This document shows, piece after piece, positions 32,772-41,459 of a DNA stretch of 64,000 nucleotides. The stretch is from Pseudarthrobacter sp. GA104 (GTDB taxonomy: Bacteria; Actinomycetota; Actinomycetes; Actinomycetales; Micrococcaceae). The stretch is taken from NCBI RefSeq assembly GCF_009741265.1, contig NZ_WOWL01000001.1, positions 4,650,001 through 4,714,000 of the forward strand. Reading direction: 5' to 3'. The notes beneath the pieces were generated by a model. It saw only the letters and a program-made list of their open reading frames with translations. It ran no database searches and had not been told where the DNA came from. Within the stretch, counting starts at the first letter, position 1, and every line of letters begins with the position of its first letter. Both the position numbers and the translations under genes were made by a program.

Positions 32772-35603
32772 TCAGTCGCTGGCCCGGAACGCGGCGGCGA
32801 GCTCGCTGCGGGACCGGATGCCCATCTTCCGGTAGAGCCGCGTGAGGTGGTACTGCACCGTCTTCTCGGCGAGGAACAGGGCCCGGGCCGCCTCCTTGTT
32901 GGTCGCCCCGCCGGCCACGAGTTCGGCCACCGCCTGCTCCTGCGCGGTGAGCTGGACGTGGTGGTCCCGGGCGGCGGTGAGTACTGAATCGGCAGGGTCA
33001 GGGAGATTGCCGACGTCGAGGCCGGTTGCCTTGAGCTCCCTGTCGCAGCGCTCCACATAGGTGGCCGCGCCCAATGAGTCGTAGAGGTCCCGCGCCGCAC
33101 GCAGCACCGAGGACGCCAGCCGCCGCTTGCCGGCGCGGCGCATGCTCTGCCCGAACGCAAAACTGATCCGGGCCCGCAGGTAAGGCCGGTTGAGCCCGCG
33201 GAGGTGGCCCAAGGCGGCCTCGAAATGCTCCCTGGCAGCGTCGGGATCTCCCTGGGCCGCCAGCAGCCGGCCCCGGGCCCAGGCCATCCGTGCCATGTCG
33301 GAAGGGACTTCGCGTTCGCGCCGCAACCCCTCGAAAGAGGTCAGGAAAGCGTCAGCGGTATCCAGCTGATCAGTCATCACCAGCGCATTAACGTACGTGT
33401 CCTGCCAGGGCCAGAAGGACACCCGGTCCTCGGTCCACGGGTCCAGTTCGGTCAGCGGCTGCAGCACGGCGAGGGCGCTTTCATAATCAGCCCGCGCCTC
33501 GTGGAACCGGGCCCGGGCAAGGCTGGCAGGCACCTGCATGGCCCGGTAGGTTCCCGGCTGGACCGCGGCCTGGGAGACGTAATAGCGGGCGCGGTCCCAG
33601 TCGCCGCGCATGGACCAGAGCTCCGCGGCGGTCCAGTACAGCAGGGGCCGGATCAGGGGCATCCGGGAGGTTTCAAGGCGAACGCTGGAGCGGGCGATGG
33701 TGGCCGCCGCGGCATCCCAGTTCCCCAGCACCAGATGGGTGCGGGCCAGCCATGCCTCGGCCCACAGGGAGATCCGCAGGGACCCGCCGCGGTACTCGGT
33801 GGGGGCGGCGGACTCGAAGTTCACCAGGGCCGCTTCCACGTTGTCCATCCGCAGCGCCAGCCAGCCGGCCCCCATTTGCACACGCTGCTTCTGCGCGTTC
33901 TCGGCGGCGTGCGCGAACGCCCGCTGGTAGGAAACCTCCGCCTCCCCCAGCCGGCCCCGCGCGTACAGGCCCAGGCCGTAGATGGCTTCCGACTCGACGT
34001 GCGCCGGCGTCCCGGGCTCAGTCAGGGCCATCGCGCGCTCCGCCCAGCCGGTGATCATCGGCCCGTCCCAGGATGCAACCCCGTGCAGGACGAAACGCTG
34101 CGCAACCTGGGCGGCGGCCTTGGGATCGCTGTCCGGGTTGCTGGTGCGCCACGCCATTTCCAGCTGGCTTTGGGCGCTATCATTCTGGCCGGACACGGTG
34201 GACAGGTAGCCCAGCACTGAGGAGCGCAGCGGCGAGGGCGGCAGGGCGTCCACGGCGGCGGACCAGGTCTGCGCCTCGGCAACATTGCCGGCCCCCACCA
34301 GTGCGTCTACGGCGCGCAGGAGCCGGTCGTTGCGGGCCCGGATATCCAACGACAGGCGGGACGCGGAAAACAACGCCGTCGCCACGTCCTGCCATGCACC
34401 CACGGCCGCCTGGCGGCCGGCAAAATCCTCGAGTTCTTCGGCGAGCGCCTGGTCCGCGGCGGGCGTTGCCGAGACCCGATGCCCCAGCTTTTCGCCCTCC
34501 GGCTCCACGGCCTCCGCAGCCAGGCGGTGCAGCGCGATGCGGCGGCTGGGAACAATCTGTTCGTAAATCGCCTCGGCAGTACCGGGCTCAACGAACACGA
34601 CGGCGGAGCGCGCCTGGTCCACGGACAGCCGCAGGAGGCCGGCGCGGTGTCCTTCATCCAGGGCTTCGAGGACGGACTCCACTCCGCTGACGGAGGCTAC
34701 TTCCGACAGGCCCGCGCTGCGGCCCAGCACGGACGCGGCTTCGGCGACGGCAACGAGTCCGGGCGAGGCGGCATCCAGGACGCTGTGCACCCTGGCGCGC
34801 AGCCGGGAGGTGGGCGGCAGCGAGGGGAACCAGGCCAGCCAGGTTTCCGGGGGCAGCTCGCGCAACAGCTCCACCACTGGCTGCGGCAGGCCGCCCGTGT
34901 GCCGGACCAGCCCGTGCGCCGCGGTGACGCTGAGGTCGATGCCGTGCAGGCGCCGGGCCACTTCCTGGACCTGTTGCGGGGTGAGCGGCTCCATGGGAAT
35001 GCGGACCACCTGGTGCCCGGTCAGGTAGTCCAGGACGCCGGCGGGGATACGCGGCGCGTCGGCGGGGTTCAAGGTGAGCAGGAAAAGGATCCGCTTTCCG
35101 TGCAGCCGGCGCATGACGAACGTAAGGATGCGCAGGCTTTCCACGTCGAGTTTGTGGACGTCGTCGACGGCGACCACGACGCTCCCGTGCGACTGCAGCC
35201 CTTCGAGGTGGGTGCCCAGCGTCGAAGCGTAGTTGACCACCTGGTCCGTGCTCAGGGAGGCGAGGGGACCCGCCGGAAGGTGCGGGCCGCCGTCGTACGC
35301 CTTTGCCGAACGCAACGGCGAGGTGAGCATGAGCTGGGAGTAGCCGGCGAGCGCGAACTGCGCTTCCCAGTCATCGCCCATGGCGGAGAGGACGCGGACG
35401 CCGCGGACGCCCGTGCGGCAATATTCCAGGAAGGACTCGAGCACCGCGGTTTTCCCGGAGCCGGCCGGTCCGGTGAGGACGGCCGTGACCACCTTGCCCT
35501 TGCGGACGGCGCGGAGGATGTCCAGGAGCTCCTCGAACACCGAGTCGCGGCCCACCAGCGGCGAATCCGCACCGATATCGCCTTGGACGGACCCCGCAGT
35601 CAT
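32772..35603 (-). CDS. benR: LAL-type LuxR regulator, probable BenR-like
   Basis: 943 residues: an N-terminal AAA/STAND ATPase with Walker A GPAGSGKT (residues 45-52) and Walker B VVVAVDDVHKLD, a long helical/TPR-like middle, and a C-terminal LuxR helix-turn-helix (LTAQEQAVAELVAGGATNKEAARALFLAEKTVQYHLTRLYRKMGI). Such MalT-like activators bind an inducer and ATP. It is next to benABCD and transcribed with them; in Corynebacterium a LuxR-family BenR occupies a similar place, so an activator of ben genes is likely. Symbol by context. Confidence 0.82.
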   Translation of the reverse strand: MTAGSVQGDIGADSPLVGRDSVFEELLDILRAVRKGKVVTAVLTGPAGSGKTAVLESFLEYCRTGVRGVRVLSAMGDDWEAQFALAGYSQLMLTSPLRSAKAYDGGPHLPAGPLASLSTDQVVNYASTLGTHLEGLQSHGSVVVAVDDVHKLDVESLRILTFVMRRLHGKRILFLLTLNPADAPRIPAGVLDYLTGHQVVRIPMEPLTPQQVQEVARRLHGIDLSVTAAHGLVRHTGGLPQPVVELLRELPPETWLAWFPSLPPTSRLRARVHSVLDAASPGLVAVAEAASVLGRSAGLSEVASVSGVESVLEALDEGHRAGLLRLSVDQARSAVVFVEPGTAEAIYEQIVPSRRIALHRLAAEAVEPEGEKLGHRVSATPAADQALAEELEDFAGRQAAVGAWQDVATALFSASRLSLDIRARNDRLLRAVDALVGAGNVAEAQTWSAAVDALPPSPLRSSVLGYLSTVSGQNDSAQSQLEMAWRTSNPDSDPKAAAQVAQRFVLHGVASWDGPMITGWAERAMALTEPGTPAHVESEAIYGLGLYARGRLGEAEVSYQRAFAHAAENAQKQRVQMGAGWLALRMDNVEAALVNFESAAPTEYRGGSLRISLWAEAWLARTHLVLGNWDAAAATIARSSVRLETSRMPLIRPLLYWTAAELWSMRGDWDRARYYVSQAAVQPGTYRAMQVPASLARARFHEARADYESALAVLQPLTELDPWTEDRVSFWPWQDTYVNALVMTDQLDTADAFLTSFEGLRREREVPSDMARMAWARGRLLAAQGDPDAAREHFEAALGHLRGLNRPYLRARISFAFGQSMRRAGKRRLASSVLRAARDLYDSLGAATYVERCDRELKATGLDVGNLPDPADSVLTAARDHHVQLTAQEQAVAELVAGGATNKEAARALFLAEKTVQYHLTRLYRKMGIRSRSELAAAFRASD

Positions 35604-35656
35604 GGCCGCCAGTCTACCGGAGCGGCCTGCCCGCCCTTTGCGGCGGTGTCCAAGCG

Positions 35657-36484
35657 CTATCCCAGGTCCCCGCCGGCCACCGGAAGGATGCTGCCGGTGA
35701 GGTAGGACGCTTCGTCGGAGGCGAGGAAGACAATGGGGGCTGCCTGCTCGTCAAGGGTCCCGTAGCGCTTCATGAAGGACGACTCCACGGTCTGGTCCAC
35801 GATGACCTGGTACCAGGCCTTCTCGGTGGCGGACTCGGCTTCCGGGCCACGTTTGACCTTCCGCGGCGGCGCCTCGGTACCGCCCGGCGCCGTGGCAACT
35901 ACGCGGATTCCGCGCCCGGCCACCTCCATGGCGAGGGCCTGGGTCAGTGCGTTGACGCCGCCCTTCGCAGCGGCATACGGGACGCGGTGCATGCCGCGGG
36001 TGGCCACCGAGGACACATTGACGATGGTCCCCGACTCCTGTTCCAGCATCGCCGGCAGTACCGCCCGGCAGCTCCAGAGGGTGGGGAAGAGCGAGCGGCG
36101 GATCTCCTTTTCGATCTTGTCCTCGTCGTACTCCTCGTAGGGGCGTGCCCAGATGGTGCCGCCTACATTGTTGACCAGGACATCCACGCGTCCGTGTGCG
36201 GCAAGCGCAGCTTTGACGGCCTGGGTGGCGCCGGCGAAGGTCTCCAGGTCCGCAGTGACGGATGTGGCCGACCCTCCGGAACCGGACGACTTGGCGGCCT
36301 CTTCGATGCCGCGGGCCACATCGTGTACCAGTTCCGCGCGGTCCACCAGGACCACGGCCCCGCCTTCGGCGCCGATGCGTTCGGCCACTTTCCGGCCGAT
36401 CCCCTGGGCGGCACCGGTGACGACGGCGACCTTGCCGCCGAACCTGCCTGGGGTCACGAATTGCCCGGCGTACGGTTCAGCCAT
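35657..36484 (-). CDS. benD: 1,2-dihydroxycyclohexa-3,5-diene-1-carboxylate dehydrogenase
   Basis: 275 residues, short-chain dehydrogenase: VVTGAAQGIGRKVAERIG (NAD binding), DVLVNNVGG, and the catalytic Ser/Tyr/Lys region (VNVSSVATRGMHRVPYAAAKGG). Oxidises benzoate dihydrodiol to catechol with CO2 release. Its ATG overlaps the benC stop (TGATG), as expected for benABCD. Confidence 0.92.
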   Translation of the reverse strand: MAEPYAGQFVTPGRFGGKVAVVTGAAQGIGRKVAERIGAEGGAVVLVDRAELVHDVARGIEEAAKSSGSGGSATSVTADLETFAGATQAVKAALAAHGRVDVLVNNVGGTIWARPYEEYDEDKIEKEIRRSLFPTLWSCRAVLPAMLEQESGTIVNVSSVATRGMHRVPYAAAKGGVNALTQALAMEVAGRGIRVVATAPGGTEAPPRKVKRGPEAESATEKAWYQVIVDQTVESSFMKRYGTLDEQAAPIVFLASDEASYLTGSILPVAGGDLG

Positions 36485-38055
36485 CAGAGGGCGGCCTTCG
36501 CGTCGATGGCGCCGGCCATGGTGTCCTTCGCATCGTGGGCGTGCGCGGTGATGACGGCGCGGAGGCGGTTTTTGTCCCCGCGCTCAAAGGCGTCCACGAT
36601 GTCGAGGTGGTCCTGGGTGACCCGCTCGAAGATCGGCGTTCCGGTTTCGAAGGCCGCGGCCATTTGGGCGTGCACGTCCAGGCGGCGGTAGGACTCCAGC
36701 AGCATGGGGTTGTCGCAGATCATGAAGAGGTACTCATGGAATTCCTCGTTGGTGCGCGCGAACTCCTCGGGGTCCGTAATGCTCCCGCCGTCCACTGACG
36801 CCGTGGTGGCTTGGGCGAGCCGGCGGAACTGGCGCAGCTGTTGCTCGCTGAGCCTGCCCAGCAGCAGTTCGCTGACCGCCAGCTCCAGGCCCATGCGGGC
36901 GTCGAGCTGGGCGAAGCTGTCCTCCTTGCGGAAGTCCAGCCGGCCGGTCTCCAGCGAGGACACGGCCTCGCCGCGGCTCATCGTGTCGCCTTCGGCCTGG
37001 ATCTTCCCGGCCGGCGCCGGGGCTCCCGTCTCGGCGTCGCCTCCGGTAGTCTCCTTCGGCGCGAACCGCTCGAAGTAGAAGTTGGCGGGCTGGATGCCTT
37101 CAGCGTCCAGCCACTTGGAGACGGCGTTGACCATGGGGGGCGGGCCGCAGAGGTAGATGTCCACGTCGCCTTCGTTAAGGTGCTTCGGTTCGATGATCTG
37201 TGTGACGTAGCCGGTGTGCGGGGCGGAGGTGCCGGGCTCGGAGGCGATGTAATCCCAGGTGAAACCGGGCAGCTTCGCTTCGTAGGCCCGCAGCCAGTCC
37301 AGGCCGACGATGTCCGCTTCGCGGGTGAGCCCGTAAATGAGGTGGACCGGGGTGGACGGCGGGTTTTCGGACAGCTTTTCGAGGATGGACAGGAGCGGGG
37401 CCAGGCCGGTGCCGCCGGCCAGGAGCAGCAGGGGCCGCTTGGGCTCGCGCAGGAAGAACGATCCGTAGGGGCCGGTGAACTCGATGGAGTCGCCTACTGC
37501 GGCGCGGTCCCGCAGGTACTCGGACATGGCGCCCTGCGGGGTTACGCGGACCATAAAGGACGCGTCCTGCACTTCGGGTCCGCTGCTGAAGGAGTAGGAG
37601 CGCTCGGCGTCGGTGCCGGGGACCCTGAGGTTGACGTACTGGCCGGGAAGGAAGGCCAGTGCGTCCCGGTTGTCCACCTCGAGGGTGAAGGACACCGTGG
37701 TGTCCGTGTGCCGGTTGAGCTCCTTGATGGTGGAGCTGAAGGTGGCCGCCGCCGTCTTGGCCGACTCCGACGTGGCCGGGATCTGGACGGCAAGGTCGGA
37801 CTCGGGGACGGCCTGGCAGGTCAGCAGGTAGCCCTTTTCGAGTTCCTCTTCGGTCATGGCGTCGTCAATGTAGTCGCCCGGGTCGAAGGTGCCGGAATCG
37901 CAGAACGCCTTGCAGGTGCCGCAGGCGCCGTCGCGGCAGTCGGACGGAATGTTGATGCGCGCCTTGTAGGCCGCGTCCATGACGGTCTCATAGTCGCCGA
38001 CCTTGATGACTTTGGTGACGCCGTCTTCGAAGCTGAGGGCTACTTTATGGCCCAT
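36484..38055 (-). CDS. benC: Benzoate dioxygenase reductase with fused C-terminal FCD domain
   Basis: 523 residues. Ferredoxin domain with Cys40, Cys45, Cys48 and Cys80; FAD/NAD(P)H reductase domain to about 335 with RSYSFSSGP and LLLAGGTGLAPLLSIL. Then an acidic linker and a domain (about 375-523) matching FCD, the ligand-binding domain of GntR-family regulators: NEEFHEYLFMICDNP, VTQDHLDIVDAFERGDKNRL, VITAHAHDAK, with His440, His483, His505. No helix-turn-helix is present. SD AGGAGG precedes ATG 38055. The fused domain may bind an aromatic or metal ligand; its role is unknown. Confidence 0.9.
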   Translation of the reverse strand: MGHKVALSFEDGVTKVIKVGDYETVMDAAYKARINIPSDCRDGACGTCKAFCDSGTFDPGDYIDDAMTEEELEKGYLLTCQAVPESDLAVQIPATSESAKTAAATFSSTIKELNRHTDTTVSFTLEVDNRDALAFLPGQYVNLRVPGTDAERSYSFSSGPEVQDASFMVRVTPQGAMSEYLRDRAAVGDSIEFTGPYGSFFLREPKRPLLLLAGGTGLAPLLSILEKLSENPPSTPVHLIYGLTREADIVGLDWLRAYEAKLPGFTWDYIASEPGTSAPHTGYVTQIIEPKHLNEGDVDIYLCGPPPMVNAVSKWLDAEGIQPANFYFERFAPKETTGGDAETGAPAPAGKIQAEGDTMSRGEAVSSLETGRLDFRKEDSFAQLDARMGLELAVSELLLGRLSEQQLRQFRRLAQATTASVDGGSITDPEEFARTNEEFHEYLFMICDNPMLLESYRRLDVHAQMAAAFETGTPIFERVTQDHLDIVDAFERGDKNRLRAVITAHAHDAKDTMAGAIDAKAAL

Positions 38056-38177
38056 GGTGTCCTCCTGGCTGGGCGGGCGCGTCGTCGCGTCCCGGGAAAA
38101 TTCTGGCGTGCCCGGCGGGCACGGAATGGGAACTGCCGCACGGCACCCGGGGACTTCCGGGCGCCGGTTCGGGCAGG

Positions 38178-38714
38178 TCAGATCATGTAGACGTCCACCA
38201 CGTGGTGGATGTAGTCGTTCTTCAGGACTACCTTCTTCTTCAGGATCACCGGCTCCGGGCCGGAAAGGTCGATCGTGTAGTAGCTGGTGCCGAAATATGT
38301 GTCCGTCGTGTTGTAGCGGAAGTAGAGCGTGAACCAGTTGAAGCGCACCTCGGCCCGGCCGCCGTCGTTCGCCAAAACCTCAACGTCCGTGATGTTGTGC
38401 CCCGTGCGCGGCTCGGGGAGGGAGGTGGCCGACGACCTGTCGGTCTTGATCCGGAACACCCGGTCCTCGATGCCGCCGCGGTTGTCGTAGTAGATCAGGG
38501 AGATCTCGTTCTGCGGGTCCTGCGTCAGCTGGTCATCCACGTCCCAGGCCGGCATCCAGAATTCGGAGTCGGGGTGGTAGCACTCGAGCCACTCATCGAA
38601 CTGGCGGTCGTCCAGCAGGCGGGCTTCCCGGTAAAGGAAGGCTCGGACGGTTTCGAGGATTGCAATGTCCTCCGCGGCCTTGAGGACCGGGGCGGTTTGG
38701 GTCAGGCTGGTCAT
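38178..38714 (-). CDS. benB: Benzoate 1,2-dioxygenase small (beta) subunit
   Basis: 178 residues, ring-hydroxylating dioxygenase beta-subunit fold: LYREARLLDDRQFDEWLECYHPDSEFWMPA at the N-terminus, then HNITDVEVLANDGGRAEVRFNWFTLYFR and the C-terminal KKKVVLKNDYIHHVVDVYMI. It pairs with BenA in a hexamer. It lies 35 bp downstream of benA. Confidence 0.92.
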   Translation of the reverse strand: MTSLTQTAPVLKAAEDIAILETVRAFLYREARLLDDRQFDEWLECYHPDSEFWMPAWDVDDQLTQDPQNEISLIYYDNRGGIEDRVFRIKTDRSSATSLPEPRTGHNITDVEVLANDGGRAEVRFNWFTLYFRYNTTDTYFGTSYYTIDLSGPEPVILKKKVVLKNDYIHHVVDVYMI

Positions 38715-38749
38715 TGTGTCTGCGCTCTCTGTGGTTCCGGTGGGCTCTG

Positions 38750-40135
38750 TCAGGCGGAGGCGGGGACGGAGGCCAGCGCGGAACGCTCCTCTTCCTCCGC
38801 CAGGGCACGGTCCATGACTTCCTTCCAGTACCCGTGCTGGATGGGGTAGAGCCCTTCATCTTCGGTGCGCACTCCGGAGGCGATGACCTTGGTCATGCCC
38901 AGGGCCCGGGCCTGCTCGTCCGGGCCGGCGATCTCGTGGGTGGAGCCGCGGGTCATGTCGTTCCACGGCGCGCTGGTGGCCCAGTAGGTCTTGTTGCAGG
39001 AGCGGAATTCCTCCAGGTCGTCCGGCGTGGCCATGCCGGTGGCGTTGAAGAAGTCCTCGTACTGGCGGATGCGCTTGGAGCGGTTCTCCTGGGACTCGCC
39101 CTTGGGTGCGATGCAGTAGATCATGACCTCGGTCTGGTCCGCGGAAATCGGCCGGAAGTGGCGGATCTGCGAGGAGAACTGGTCCATGATGTAGACGTTC
39201 GGGTACAGGCACAGGTTGCGCGAGATATTGATCATGAAGTTGGCCATCTCCTCGCCGTGCTTCTGGACCAGTTCCTCCCGGCGGTCCCAGAGCGGACGGT
39301 CCTCGGGGTTGGTCCATTCCTGCCACAGCAGCAGGTGCCCGTGGTCGTAGGAGTAGAAGCCGCCCTTGACCTTGCCCCACTTGCCGGCATCCATGGCCTT
39401 GGTTTTGTTGGCCGAGTCACCGGCGCTGCGGCGGGCCGTGGTGGCGGCGTAGTTCCAGTGCACGGCCGTGACGTGGTAGCCGTCGGCGCCGTTTTCGGCC
39501 TGGACCTTCCAGTTGCCGTCGTAGGTGTAGGTGGAGGAACCGCGCAGCACCTCCAGCCCTTCGGGTGACTGGTCAACGATCGAGTCGATCACCTTGGTGG
39601 CGTCGCCCAGGTGCTCCTCCAGCGGCAGCACGTCAGCCTTCAGCGAGCCGAACAGGAAGCCGCGGTAGGACTCGAAGCGGGCCACCTTGGTGAGGTCGTG
39701 CGAGCCTTCCTTGTTGAAGGTCTCGGGGTAGCCGGCGTTCCGGGAATCCTTGACCTTCAGCAGCTCGCCGGAGTTCTTGAACGTCCAGCCGTGGAACGGG
39801 CAGGTGAAGGTGGTGCGGTTGTCCGTCTTTCGGCGGCACAGCATGGCGCCGCGATGCGAACAGGCGTTGACGATGCAGTTGAGCTTCTCGTCCTTGTCCC
39901 GGGTGATCATCACCGGGGTGCGGCCGATGTACGTGGTGAAGTAATCGCCTACGTTGGGAATCTGGGACTCGTGGGCCAGGTACACCCAGTTGCCTTCAAA
40001 AATATGCTTCATCTCAAGTTCGAAGATCTCCTGGTCGGTGAAGATTTCGCGCTTGGCCCGGATGATGCCGTTCTCACGGTCGTCGATCACGGCGTCGGCG
40101 AGGACCTCGCGGGCATGGATCAGGTTCTCGGTCAT
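38750..40135 (-). CDS. benA: Benzoate 1,2-dioxygenase large (alpha) subunit
   Basis: 461 residues from ATG 40135 (MTENLIHAREV), chosen because AGGGAG precedes it; a second ATG at 40150 lacks a site. Rieske cluster CSHRGAMLC and CPFHGWTF. Mononuclear iron ligands sit in NGADGYHVTAVHW and in the C-terminal half. Catalyses dihydroxylation of benzoate. First gene of benABCD, driven from the divergent region shared with catA. Confidence 0.93.
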   Translation of the reverse strand: MTENLIHAREVLADAVIDDRENGIIRAKREIFTDQEIFELEMKHIFEGNWVYLAHESQIPNVGDYFTTYIGRTPVMITRDKDEKLNCIVNACSHRGAMLCRRKTDNRTTFTCPFHGWTFKNSGELLKVKDSRNAGYPETFNKEGSHDLTKVARFESYRGFLFGSLKADVLPLEEHLGDATKVIDSIVDQSPEGLEVLRGSSTYTYDGNWKVQAENGADGYHVTAVHWNYAATTARRSAGDSANKTKAMDAGKWGKVKGGFYSYDHGHLLLWQEWTNPEDRPLWDRREELVQKHGEEMANFMINISRNLCLYPNVYIMDQFSSQIRHFRPISADQTEVMIYCIAPKGESQENRSKRIRQYEDFFNATGMATPDDLEEFRSCNKTYWATSAPWNDMTRGSTHEIAGPDEQARALGMTKVIASGVRTEDEGLYPIQHGYWKEVMDRALAEEEERSALASVPASA

Positions 40136-40231
40136 GGCGTGCTCCCTCATTGGAGATTGCTGGACGGATGGGCGGGAGGTCCGGGCTGGCGTCGCTGCCG
40201 GCGGTGGACGTTAGAGGCAATTCTTCCCTCT

Positions 40232-40247
40232 CGTGACTGGTCTCACA
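40232..40247. promoter_or_regulatory. CRP/GlxR-like binding site
   Basis: CGTGA-CTGGTC-TCACA matches the GTGA-N6-TCAC core of CRP-family sites. It sits in the benA/catA divergent region, about 97 bp from the benA start. In related actinobacteria a CRP-like regulator (GlxR) acts on benzoate genes, so catabolite control is plausible. Confidence 0.5.
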
Positions 40248-40255
40248 TCAGGCAA

Positions 40256-40279
40256 ACACCTAGGGTCGACCAAGGGTGT
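40256..40279. promoter_or_regulatory. 24-bp palindrome, candidate operator for ben/cat
   Basis: ACACC-TAG-GGTCGACC-AAG-GGTGT is an inverted repeat with a perfect GGTCGACC core and matching ends. It lies between the benA and catA starts, 8 bp from the CRP-like site. It is a good candidate for the BenR or CatR site. Confidence 0.45.
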
Positions 40280-40288
40280 CTTTATGTA

Positions 40289-40318
40289 TTGATCATGACT
40301 AAAAAGCAGCATTATCAA
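40289..40318 (+). promoter_or_regulatory. Candidate catA promoter
   Basis: -35 TTGATC at 40289-40294, 18-bp spacer, -10 TATCAA at 40313-40318, in an AT-rich stretch upstream of catA. Two direct CATTATC copies lie nearby. Tentative. Confidence 0.3.
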
Positions 40319-40465
40319 TATTTGTTTCGTCATTATCTCCGGACCTACGATGAGACAGACATCACGCGACGCCACGGCTCGGCAGGCACTCCTGCACCGG
40401 CGTCCTGCGGCGGGTCCAGGAGACCTTTCTGGGCCCCAATTTCAAAGACGAAGGTGGAGACCGCC

Positions 40466-41350
40466 ATGACTGAGACCCAAGTGGATACCAGGAACGAGAA
40501 CGAGGGCACAGCCGTTGAAGCCGGCTCGAAGGCCACCGAACGCTTCGCCGCTTCCGGCAAGCTTTCGGAACTGCGCGTGCCCAAGGAGCGCGTGAGCCTG
40601 CTGGCCGGCGCGCTCATCAAGGCCGCCAACGACATCGTCGTTGAGCACCAGGTCACTTACGAGGAGTACAACGCGCTGAAGGCTTGGCTGATCAAGGTGG
40701 GTACCGACGGTGAGTGGCCGCTGTTCCTTGACGTGTGGCTCGAGCACACGGTCGAGGACGTCAACTCCCAGGACCGCCCCGGCACCAGGGGCACCATTGA
40801 AGGCCCGTACTACGTGCCCGGATCGCCGGAGCTTGCGACGCCGGCCACCGTCCTCATGCGCGACGGCGAAGAGGGCACCCCCCTGCGTTTCACCGGCCAG
40901 TTCACGGACACCAACGGCAATGCCCTGCAGGGCGCGCAGGTGGAGATCTGGCACGCGGACGCCGCCGGCTTCTACTCGCAGTACGCCCCGGGCCTGCCGG
41001 AGTGGCTCTTCCGGGCCACGGTCAAAGCCGACGACGAAGGCCGTTTTGAAATCAACACCATGCGTCCGGCGCCGTACCAGATCCCCACGGACGGCGCCTG
41101 CGGCCAGCTCATTGAGGCGGCCGGCTGGCACGCCTGGCGTCCGGCCCACATCCACATCAAGGTATCGGCACCCGGCTACCAGCCCGTCACCCAGCAGCTC
41201 TACTTCCCGGGCGACCCGCACAACGCTGACGACATCGCCTCGGCCGTCAAGCCTGAACTGATGCTGGACCCCAAACCCCGCACGGACGGCGGGGCCGGAG
41301 AGGACGCCGTGTACAACTACGTCCTCGCCAAGGAAGGCGAGACCAAGTAG
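40466..41350 (+). CDS. catA: Catechol 1,2-dioxygenase
   Basis: 294 residues, intradiol dioxygenase. Start ATG 40466 (MTETQVDTRNENEG) with GGTGGAG upstream; a longer in-frame reading upstream runs through the benA antisense strand. N-terminal linker helices, then GPYYVPGSPE and the QIPTDGACGQLIEAAGWHAWRPAHIHIKV block holding the Tyr/His iron ligands. Cleaves catechol to cis,cis-muconate. Divergent from benABCD and followed by benE. Confidence 0.93.
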   Translation: MTETQVDTRNENEGTAVEAGSKATERFAASGKLSELRVPKERVSLLAGALIKAANDIVVEHQVTYEEYNALKAWLIKVGTDGEWPLFLDVWLEHTVEDVNSQDRPGTRGTIEGPYYVPGSPELATPATVLMRDGEEGTPLRFTGQFTDTNGNALQGAQVEIWHADAAGFYSQYAPGLPEWLFRATVKADDEGRFEINTMRPAPYQIPTDGACGQLIEAAGWHAWRPAHIHIKVSAPGYQPVTQQLYFPGDPHNADDIASAVKPELMLDPKPRTDGGAGEDAVYNYVLAKEGETK

Positions 41351-41459
41351 GCCTTTGCCCCTACTGTCTGAAGCCGGGCGCCAGGACCCGGCCACATGGC
41401 GCCCCGGAGCTGCATCTTCGGGGCGCCTGCCTGTTCCAACCACGCAGCCAGGAGCCAGG

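Noticed and set aside
39611..40465. In-frame N-terminal extension of catA by about 285 residues
   Set aside because: It runs antisense through benA and the promoter region; the true start at 40466 has a good ribosome site and gives the normal family length.
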